A stretch of DNA of 5,166 nucleotides, taken from contig JAMOBE010000159.1 of the NCBI GenBank assembly GCA_039908285.1, positions 1 to 5,166 on the forward strand. Direction: 5' to 3'. Positions 1-4,986 of the stretch are shown here, piece by piece. The stretch is from JAMOBE01 sp039908285. Its GTDB lineage: Bacteria; Pseudomonadota; Alphaproteobacteria; Rhodospirillales; Rhodospirillaceae. How positions within the stretch are numbered: the stretch's first letter is position 1; each line of letters begins with the position of its first letter. The position numbers were made by a program, and so were the translations under genes. The notes beneath the pieces are model-generated. The model was not told the DNA's origin. It did not search any database and saw nothing but the letters and a program-made list of their open reading frames with translations.

Positions 1-96
1 AATATGCCCGAGGCCCGCCTCCGCCCCCTTTTGGAGCGCTTCTTCGAATTGCTGCAGCAGTCACCGGCAGTCTCGGACTTGTTCGCGGCAATCTGA
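1..96 (+). CDS. C-terminal end of an unidentified upstream protein (partial)
   Basis: Frame 1 is open from the first base to a TGA at 94-96, giving 31 residues that end in ...QQSPAVSDLFAAI. The segment looks like an amphipathic helix (LLERFFELLQQ) and its codons are GC-rich like the confirmed genes downstream, which supports a real coding end. An ATG at 4-6 exists, but no ribosome site can be seen before it, so a gene that began upstream of the window is the better reading. I do not recognise the family. The downstream operon has its own promoter about 385 bases further on, so this gene is probably a separate transcription unit. Confidence 0.5.
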   Translation, partial: NMPEARLRPLLERFFELLQQSPAVSDLFAAI

Positions 97-329
97 AAAT
101 GAGGGGATCCATGAGGATGTCGGGGTGATCGAGGACCCGCAACGGTCTGACTGGATGGAAAAAAGCCAGGATTTCTGCGGCAGACGGGATTATGAGCGAC
201 AAGTAAATTTCATCCGCAACGCACCACATTCGCCCGGGCCCAATGCGCGCATTTACCGACTTTGCGAGTCACTAAATCCCGTTATGCGATATTTGTGGTG
301 GACGCTCCCCTTTCCCGCGCATAACAAAT
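97..329. other. Noncoding stretch upstream of the control region
   Basis: No convincing gene is seen here. Short open frames cross it, but their translations look like random sequence and lack ribosome sites. The base composition is visibly less GC-rich than in the genes. The only structures noted are a perfect 12-bp palindrome, AATGCGCGCATT (242-253), and a GCCCGGGC palindrome just before it. No hairpin followed by a T-run is seen after the stop at 96, so no intrinsic terminator is called for the upstream gene. Confidence 0.6.
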
Positions 330-339
330 TGCAACACGG

Positions 340-356
340 TGCTGCATCCTGCAGCA
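340..356. promoter_or_regulatory. Distal enhancer-like site (UAS1) for an NtrC-family activator
   Basis: This is a perfect inverted repeat, TGCTGCA-TCC-TGCAGCA, with 7-bp arms and a 3-bp spacer. The 7-3-7, 17-bp layout is the same as that of classical NtrC sites. Including flanks (337-359), it matches the second site (408-430) at 19 of 23 positions, and all four differences are transitions. Its centre lies about 159 bp upstream of the predicted sigma-54 start, within the usual enhancer range. An extra half-site, TGCAACA, sits at 330-336, exactly 10 bp before the left arm. The likely binder is the response regulator encoded at 3526-4911; this assignment is inferred from proximity. Confidence 0.75.
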
Positions 357-410
357 GATACAAAAATTGACCGTTCCAGCAACGGAATTGTCACGGCAAT
401 CGTCATGCGG

Positions 411-427
411 TGCTGCATTTTGCAACA
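411..427. promoter_or_regulatory. Proximal enhancer-like site (UAS2) for an NtrC-family activator
   Basis: The inverted repeat is TGCTGCA-TTT-TGCAACA, with 6 of 7 arm pairs matching. It is a near copy of the site at 340-356 and shares its CGG prefix. Centre-to-centre spacing between the two sites is 71 bp, close to seven DNA turns, so both would lie on roughly the same face. Its centre is about 88 bp upstream of the predicted transcription start. Two sites of this kind upstream of a -24/-12 promoter are typical of enhancer-binding proteins that assemble as oligomers. Confidence 0.73.
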
Positions 428-480
428 AATGTGTATTCATGAGACCAGAAAAATCCGGCATCGATCAAGCCATATCTGTT

Positions 481-495
481 TGGCCCGACTCTTGC
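481..495 (+). promoter_or_regulatory. Sigma-54 (RpoN) -24/-12 promoter
   Basis: The sequence TGGCCCG-ACTC-TTGC matches the sigma-54 consensus TGGCACG-N4-TTGC at all but one position. The invariant GG (482-483) and GC (494-495) are separated by exactly 10 bases. The predicted start of transcription is near A507, which leaves a leader of about 29 bases before the ATG at 536. The site agrees with the two upstream enhancer-like repeats and with the sigma-54 activator encoded in the same cluster. No competing sigma-70 promoter was evident here. Confidence 0.85.
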
Positions 496-535
496 GGCTG
501 TTGCATAGGAAACAACTGTCACCGGAGTCAAAACC

Positions 536-868
536 ATGGACGATATGTCGAAGACGTTTGCCGCCGTCGCGTTCGCTGAGGAAAATGAGCACGAGACCGC
601 CCGCGCCATCGCGGCAGAGAAGACACCCGCCGGCAAGGGTGGGGGTGGAGGCTCCGGCCCCAGCGTGCTGTGGGTGGTGACACTGGGCGTTGCCGTCAGC
701 GCCGTCTATGGCCTGCTGTTCTTGTGGCAGGAGGACATCCTGCGCATTACGGCCAGGGGCAGCTGGACCTTCATCATGCCGGTGGCCATCGCGTTCATCT
801 TCTCGCTCGTGCACGGGGCCTTCACCAGCGGCCTGTGGACGGTGTGTGGCCTTACCGCCAAGAAGTAA
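536..868 (+). CDS. Small two-helix membrane protein, partner of the downstream permease
   Basis: This 110-residue protein is of a family I cannot name. Residues 1-30 form a polar, probably cytoplasmic helix rich in Ala and Glu (AFAEENEHETAR). A glycine-rich linker follows at about 33-41. Two hydrophobic segments at about 43-64 and 78-103 are separated by a short charged turn (QEDILRITARG). The second helix contains Pro82, His93 and Cys104, and the chain ends in KK. The ATG at 536 is chosen because GGAG (524-527) lies 8 bases upstream; the ATG at 545 would be too far. It is the first gene after the sigma-54 promoter and ends 25 bases before the permease start, so the two are almost certainly co-transcribed. 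An accessory subunit or regulator of the permease is plausible but inferred. No signal peptide is seen. Confidence 0.85.
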   Translation: MDDMSKTFAAVAFAEENEHETARAIAAEKTPAGKGGGGGSGPSVLWVVTLGVAVSAVYGLLFLWQEDILRITARGSWTFIMPVAIAFIFSLVHGAFTSGLWTVCGLTAKK

Positions 869-880
869 CGCATTCGAACG

Positions 881-885
881 AGGAG
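881..885 (+). promoter_or_regulatory. Ribosome binding site deciding the GTG start of the permease
   Basis: AGGAG lies 8 bases before the GTG at 894. The reading frame stays open upstream to an ATG at 690, but that would overlap the preceding gene by about 180 bases and add a Cys/Ser/Arg-rich shadow translation. The GTG with this Shine-Dalgarno site is therefore preferred. Confidence 0.8.
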
Positions 886-893
886 ATATTGCC

Positions 894-1970
894 GTGGAAG
901 GTCTTTCCAATTTCATTCCTCTCGATCCCATTGGCGTCACCGGCCTGTTTCTGGTGGGCTTCGTCGGCGGGCTGGTGAGTGGCTTTATCGGCTCGGGCGG
1001 CGCTTTCGTCCTGACCCCGGCAATGATGAGCATGGGTGTGCCCGGGATCGTCGCCGTGGCAAGCAACATGTGCCACAAGTTCCCAAAGGCATTGGTCGGC
1101 GCCATGAAGCGCTACAAGTATGGCCAGGTGGATGTGAAGCTCGGCCTGATCATGGGCGCCTCGGCCGAAGCGGGTGTGCTGATCGGCGCCGAGTTCCAGC
1201 AGCACATCAAAACCACGTTCGGTGATGCCGGTTCAAACCTGTACGTCAGCGTCGCCTTCGTGATCGTACTGGCCATCGTCGGAACCTTCGTCATGCGTGA
1301 CGCCTGGCGCCAGCATCGCCAGGGCACCCACGATGACACCGCCGACAACGCGCTGATCCGCTGGGTGCGATCGCTTCACATCCCCGGCACCATGGTCTAT
1401 TTTCCCAGCATCAAGTGCCGGGTGTCGTTCCTGGTGACCATTCCCATGGGCTTCGCCACCGGCCTGCTTGCGGCAACCATCGCCGTTGGCGGCTTCATCG
1501 GCGTACCGTCGATGATGTACATGCTTGGGGTACCCGGACTGATGGCCTCGGCCACCGAACTGGTGATCGCCTTCGTCATGGGCCTCGGTGGCACCATCAA
1601 GTTCGCCTGGAGCGGCTTCGTTGATATCAGGCTCGCCATGATCATCCTGGCGGGGTCCCTGTTCGGCATCCAGCTGGGAGCCATCGGCACCACCTACGTC
1701 AAGCCATACCTCATCAAGGTGGTGATGGGCGTCATCATGCTGATGGTGCTGGTCAGTCGCGCCTTCGTCGTGCCCGTATACATGTCGCAACTGAACATGC
1801 TGGCGCCCATGTCGGATACGACGATGGCGCTGTTGAAAAACGTCAGCCTCGGCATCATGATCGCCGCGCTGCTGGTCGGGGCTGGCATCATCACCCGCGC
1901 CCTGGTGGCCGGTATCCGCGAACACCGGCAATCAACCCAGTTCGCGGGGGTTGCCATGGCCGAGGAATAA
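894..1970 (+). CDS. TauE/SafE-family membrane permease (putative sulfite or organo-anion exporter)
   Basis: This 358-residue polytopic inner-membrane protein has the two-half repeat of the TauE/SafE (formerly DUF81) family. The first half begins at about 14 with the Gly-rich GFIGSGGAF signature (30-38), followed by LTPAMMSMGVPG and SNMCHKFPKA (57-66). The second half begins at about 180 and repeats the pattern as AVGGFIGVPSMMYMLGVPG (from 197), then ATELVIAF. The hydrophobic segments suggest 8-9 membrane helices, the last at about 317-338, with a short charged tail. A hydrophilic loop at about 135-176 separates the halves, and the protein is longer than the roughly 250-residue simple members. 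Family members move sulfite, sulfoacetate or related anions across the membrane; the direction and substrate here are unknown. It is co-transcribed with the small membrane protein just upstream, under the sigma-54 promoter. Confidence 0.9.
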   Translation: MEGLSNFIPLDPIGVTGLFLVGFVGGLVSGFIGSGGAFVLTPAMMSMGVPGIVAVASNMCHKFPKALVGAMKRYKYGQVDVKLGLIMGASAEAGVLIGAEFQQHIKTTFGDAGSNLYVSVAFVIVLAIVGTFVMRDAWRQHRQGTHDDTADNALIRWVRSLHIPGTMVYFPSIKCRVSFLVTIPMGFATGLLAATIAVGGFIGVPSMMYMLGVPGLMASATELVIAFVMGLGGTIKFAWSGFVDIRLAMIILAGSLFGIQLGAIGTTYVKPYLIKVVMGVIMLMVLVSRAFVVPVYMSQLNMLAPMSDTTMALLKNVSLGIMIAALLVGAGIITRALVAGIREHRQSTQFAGVAMAEE

Positions 1971-1995
1971 GCCAAAAATGGGCGAGGGGAATCGT

Positions 1996-2028
1996 CGCGC
2001 GGTTACCGACGCCCTCGGGGACCGCGCG
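1996..2028. repeat. GC-rich inverted repeat between permease and kinase genes
   Basis: CGCGCGGT (1996-2003) pairs perfectly with ACCGCGCG (2021-2028) across a 17-base loop. It lies in the 80-base gap after the permease stop and ends 22 bases before the kinase ATG. No T-run follows, so it is not a standard intrinsic terminator. It could be an mRNA-stabilising or partly attenuating hairpin that sets the kinase/regulator level below that of the transporter. A competing pairing, GAGGG (1984-1988) with CCCTC (2012-2016), would use part of the loop. Confidence 0.5.
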
Positions 2029-2050
2029 CTCCGGCCGTTCACGGGATGGC

Positions 2051-3529
2051 ATGACTTCTCTTCGGTCCAAGATCACGCTCGGCTATTACGCCATCGGCAT
2101 GATGGTGGTCGTGCTGGCTGGGTTGGCGCTGTTCGAGTTGCGGCGCATCGAAATCCATGTTCATGGCGGCGAGAGGATCGCGCAGTTGTTCGACGCCGTG
2201 ATGGAAGTCCGACGATTCGAAAAGAATCTGTTTCTGTATGGCCAGCCGGGCGATCATGACGAGGTCATCCGCTATCTGGCCGACTCCCGCCGGCTGGCGA
2301 CGGATAATCGCCCCCTTCTGACCGGGCTTGTCACCGATGCGGACATTGACCACTTCCTCGGTGGTCTGGACCGCTATGAACGGATGCTGATCGAACGCAC
2401 CCACCTGCCGGCGACGGCGACCGACCGGCAGCCCCTCGATCTTGCCATCCGCGCCCAGGGCAAGGACCTGGTGACCGAGGCCGAGGCGATGGTTCGTCAG
2501 CAGCGCACCGCAATGCAGCGCTACCTCGATCATGAGCGCCACACCCTCATCGTCTTCGGGCTGGTACTGGCCCTGGTGGTAGCGGTAGCCGGCCAGATAC
2601 TGGCCCGGGCGGTGGCCCAGCCCCTTGGTGCCATCGAGCACAGCATCGCCCGGATGACGGAACAGGGCAGCCACGAGGTGATCCCGGTCCCGTCCCGGGA
2701 CAGCGAGATCGTGTCGCTGACCAATGCCTTCAACCATCTCCTGCGCGAGCTGGAGGCCCGACGCCGCGAGCTGGCGTTTGCCGAGAAACTGGCCTCGCTT
2801 GGCACCCTGATATCGGGCGTTGCCCATGAGCTGAACAACCCCCTGTCCAATATCTCGACGTCATGCCAGATCCTTGCCGAGGACCTGGAGGGCGACGACG
2901 TCGCCTTCAAGCGGGAGATGCTCGACCAGATCGCGGACCAGACGGTGCGGGCCCAGCGAATCGTCCAGTCCCTGCTTGAATATTCCCGCCATCGGAACCT
3001 CGAGCGCGAAGCGGTGCCGGTTGGCGATCTGATGCGGGATTCCCTTGCCCTGCTGAAGAGTCGCCTGCCAGCCTCCGTCGCCATCACCATCGCCGTGCCC
3101 GATGGCCTGGCCGTGTCGGTGGATCGCCATCGGATGCAGCAGGTCTTCGTCAACCTGCTGCGCAACGCCGCCGACGTCCTGGAAGTGGGTGGCCGGATCG
3201 CGCTGACGGCACACGCGGTGGCCACGCCCCTCGCCACCTATCTGGCGGAAACCAGCGTGACCTTTCCCGGTCCCCGCGCTCCCGAGGGCCCGTTCGTCGA
3301 GATCTCGGTGACCGACAACGGTCCCGGCATCGATGCCCAGCACATCGAGCGCATTTTCGACCCATTCTTTACCACCAAAGATGTCAATCATGGGACAGGG
3401 CTTGGCCTTTTCGTCGCTTATGAGGTAGTAAGACAACATAAAGGATGCATCGGTGTTCGCAGTGCTCCCGGCGAGGGCACGACCTTCGTCGTCCTGCTCC
3501 CCGAGGCACGGCAGGAGGTCACGGCATGA
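2051..3529 (+). CDS. Membrane sensor histidine kinase (NtrB-like catalytic core)
   Basis: This 492-residue kinase probably autophosphorylates on a histidine and passes the phosphate to the regulator encoded immediately downstream. The order is: membrane helix 1 (about 8-30), a largely helical periplasmic sensor of about 130 residues with a VRRFEKNLFLY motif reminiscent of four-helix-bundle sensors, membrane helix 2 (about 165-185), a HAMP linker (about 186-240), and a short coiled coil. The HisKA domain follows with GVAHELNNPLSNI, placing the phospho-acceptor at His259. The ATPase domain has an N-box (RNAAD, Asn372), G1 (DNGPG, Asp422), an F-box (FDPFFTTK) and G2 (GTGLGL, 448-453), so all catalytic boxes are intact. 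The ATG at 2051 is the only usable start after the permease; the Shine-Dalgarno site is weak (GGGA, about 4 bases away). There is no PAS domain, so sensing probably occurs in the periplasm or membrane. Confidence 0.93.
   Translation: MTSLRSKITLGYYAIGMMVVVLAGLALFELRRIEIHVHGGERIAQLFDAVMEVRRFEKNLFLYGQPGDHDEVIRYLADSRRLATDNRPLLTGLVTDADIDHFLGGLDRYERMLIERTHLPATATDRQPLDLAIRAQGKDLVTEAEAMVRQQRTAMQRYLDHERHTLIVFGLVLALVVAVAGQILARAVAQPLGAIEHSIARMTEQGSHEVIPVPSRDSEIVSLTNAFNHLLRELEARRRELAFAEKLASLGTLISGVAHELNNPLSNISTSCQILAEDLEGDDVAFKREMLDQIADQTVRAQRIVQSLLEYSRHRNLEREAVPVGDLMRDSLALLKSRLPASVAITIAVPDGLAVSVDRHRMQQVFVNLLRNAADVLEVGGRIALTAHAVATPLATYLAETSVTFPGPRAPEGPFVEISVTDNGPGIDAQHIERIFDPFFTTKDVNHGTGLGLFVAYEVVRQHKGCIGVRSAPGEGTTFVVLLPEARQEVTA
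3513..3518 (+). promoter_or_regulatory. Strong ribosome binding site for the response regulator
   Basis: A full AGGAGG sits within the last codons of the kinase gene, 7 bases before the ATG at 3526. It selects that ATG over a possible in-frame start at 3445 inside the kinase, and makes the protein begin directly with a canonical receiver domain (MSHRGRILVVDDE). Confidence 0.85.
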
Positions 3530-4911
3530 GCCACCGCGGCAGAATACTGGTCGTGGATGACGAGAAGATCGCCACCAGAAACCTGGAGCACGTCTTCAAG
3601 AAGGAGGGCTACCAGGTCGCGACCGCCAATAGCGGCGCCAAGGCGATCGCCCTGTTCGAGCACGAGCCGTTCGACGTCGTGTTGACCGATCTCAAGATGG
3701 AAAAGGTGGACGGGCTTCAGGTGCTGCGCCGCTGCCGCGAACTGCGACCCGATGTCGAGGTGATCGTCATCACCGGCTTCGCCACCCTGGCCTCGGCCGT
3801 CGAAACCGTGAAGTCCGGTGCCTTCCAGTACGTCGCCAAACCATTTCAGCTTGATGATCTGCGCACCATCGTCGCCGAAGCGATGGAAAAGGTTCGGACG
3901 CGACGGGAGATCGCGGTCCTGCGGGAGAGCGATGGCGCCAAGGGGCAGGTGGTCATCGTCACCCGCGACAGCGGCATGATGCACTTGCTGGAACTGGCGC
4001 GCCAGGTGGCGCCCACGGACTGCACCGTCCTGATCACCGGCGAAAGCGGCACCGGCAAGGAACTGTTCGCCCGTTATCTGCATCAGCACTCCAACCGTGG
4101 GACATGGCCCTTTCTCGCCGTCAACTGCGGTGCCCTCAACGAGGATCTGCTGACCAACGAGCTGTTCGGCCACGAACGCGGCGCCTACACCGGGGCCACC
4201 AGCGAAAAGAAGGGGCTGATCGAGGTCGCGTCCGGCGGCACGCTGTTTCTCGACGAGGTGACGGAGATGTCACCCGCCATGCAGGTGAAATTGTTGCGGG
4301 TCGTGCAGGAGCGGGAGGTGATGCGGGTGGGCGGCACGAAGTCCGTCAAGGTCGACGTGCGGCTGATTGCCGCCACCAATCGCAATCTCGTCGAGGCGGT
4401 CAGTTCCGGCCGGTTCCGTCAGGACCTTTACTTTCGCCTCAACGTCGTCAACATCGATGTGCCCCCACTGGTCCAGCGGCACGGGGATGTGCCACTTCTG
4501 GCCAGCTACTTTCTCCAGCAGTTCAACGATCTGATGCATAAGCGGGTTACGGAAATCACGCCAGAGGCCATGGCGCTTCTGGACGGCTATGCCTATCCGG
4601 GCAATGTTCGCGAACTGCGCAACGCCATCGAACGGGCCGTCGCCATCTGTCAGGGGACCATCATCGAACCGGCAACTCTGCCCGATGCGTTGCGCAACAC
4701 TCATCGCCGAACCTTCGCGTCCCCCAGCAAGAACAGCAGCCTGATATCGCTCGAGGAGCAGGAGAAGGAATACATCAACTGGGTCATGGACCAGGTCTCC
4801 GGCAACCAGACCCTCGCCGCCCGCATACTGGGAATCAACCGCGTGTCTCTGTGGCGCAAGCTCAAGCGATATGACCAGCCCGAGGTCGACAAGCCGCAGG
4901 AGGCACAATAG
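3526..4911 (+). CDS. Sigma-54-dependent NtrC-family response regulator
   Basis: This 461-residue protein has the standard three-part build. The receiver (about 5-120) has acidic residues Asp11/Asp12, phospho-acceptor Asp55, Thr83 and Lys105. The AAA+ domain (about 145-380) has Walker A GESGTGKE (172-179), the sigma-54 contact loop as GAYTGA (219-224), Walker B TLFLDE ending at Asp243-Glu244, arginine-finger region RFRQDLYFR (296-304), and GNVREL (359-364). A Fis-type helix-turn-helix lies at about 427-449. Phosphorylation is expected to drive oligomerisation and ATP-dependent opening of sigma-54 promoters. Its ATG overlaps the kinase TGA (ATGA, 3526-3529), implying translational coupling and a cognate pair. 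The likely target is the promoter at 481-495 through the palindromes at 340-356 and 411-427. The Tyr in GAYTGA replaces the usual Phe, a natural variant generally compatible with activity. Confidence 0.95.
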   Translation: MSHRGRILVVDDEKIATRNLEHVFKKEGYQVATANSGAKAIALFEHEPFDVVLTDLKMEKVDGLQVLRRCRELRPDVEVIVITGFATLASAVETVKSGAFQYVAKPFQLDDLRTIVAEAMEKVRTRREIAVLRESDGAKGQVVIVTRDSGMMHLLELARQVAPTDCTVLITGESGTGKELFARYLHQHSNRGTWPFLAVNCGALNEDLLTNELFGHERGAYTGATSEKKGLIEVASGGTLFLDEVTEMSPAMQVKLLRVVQEREVMRVGGTKSVKVDVRLIAATNRNLVEAVSSGRFRQDLYFRLNVVNIDVPPLVQRHGDVPLLASYFLQQFNDLMHKRVTEITPEAMALLDGYAYPGNVRELRNAIERAVAICQGTIIEPATLPDALRNTHRRTFASPSKNSSLISLEEQEKEYINWVMDQVSGNQTLAARILGINRVSLWRKLKRYDQPEVDKPQEAQ

Positions 4912-4949
4912 TGGGTTCGTGACACAGTATCATCTATTTGAGACAATGC

Positions 4950-4986
4950 TCTAGAGCGTTTTCCGCCTGAGCGGAAACGCTCTAGA
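4950..4986. repeat. Palindromic repeat A, CTAG-bounded (REP/MITE-like)
   Basis: This is a near-perfect inverted repeat: the left arm 4950-4966 pairs with 4971-4986 around a CTGA loop, with one extra T bulged in the left arm. Both ends are TCTAGA. The core (TTCCGC-N4-GCGGAAA) recurs in the repeat at 5025-5055. It begins 38 bases after the regulator stop and could fold in RNA as a strong hairpin that protects or ends the operon transcript, though no T-run follows. Short dispersed palindromes of this look are common in alphaproteobacterial genomes; the exact family is not identified here. Confidence 0.8.

Noticed and set aside
50..59. TGCTGCAGCA palindrome resembling the enhancer sites
   Set aside because: It has no 3-bp spacer between the arms, lies in a coding tail where it encodes Leu-Gln repeats, and is about 450 bp from the promoter.
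99..128. Nine-codon ATG frame as a leader peptide
   Set aside because: No ribosome site, no run of regulatory codons, no attenuator hairpin with a T-run after it.
371..385. CCGTT-N5-AACGG inverted repeat between the two enhancer sites
   Set aside because: Short 5-bp arms, not repeated elsewhere in the control region; chance is the simplest explanation.
464..476. Possible IHF site (ATCAAG-containing) between the enhancers and the promoter
   Set aside because: Only the ATCAAR half matches; the leading W and the TTR part of the consensus fail, so it is too weak to call despite the suitable position.
125..680. Short open frames at 125-370, 339-680 and 367-579
   Set aside because: They cross the promoter and enhancer sites, lack ribosome sites and encode low-complexity or random-looking peptides.
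690..893. Longer N-terminus for the permease beginning at the ATG at 690
   Set aside because: It would overlap the small membrane protein gene out of frame and adds a Cys/Ser/Arg-rich shadow sequence; the GTG at 894 has a proper AGGAG.
1233..1931. Long - strand open frame, rich in His, Asp and Gly, opposite the permease
   Set aside because: This composition is typical of the antisense shadow of a GC-rich membrane protein gene; no start signal or recognisable domain.
2039..2827. Long - strand open frame opposite the kinase gene
   Set aside because: A shadow of the kinase codons; the + strand frame has complete kinase motifs.
3402..3431. Possible sigma-70 promoter (TTGGCC with TAGTAA at 18-bp spacing) for the regulator gene
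   Set aside because: The -10 matches only three of six positions, and the strong ATGA coupling to the kinase makes a separate promoter unnecessary.
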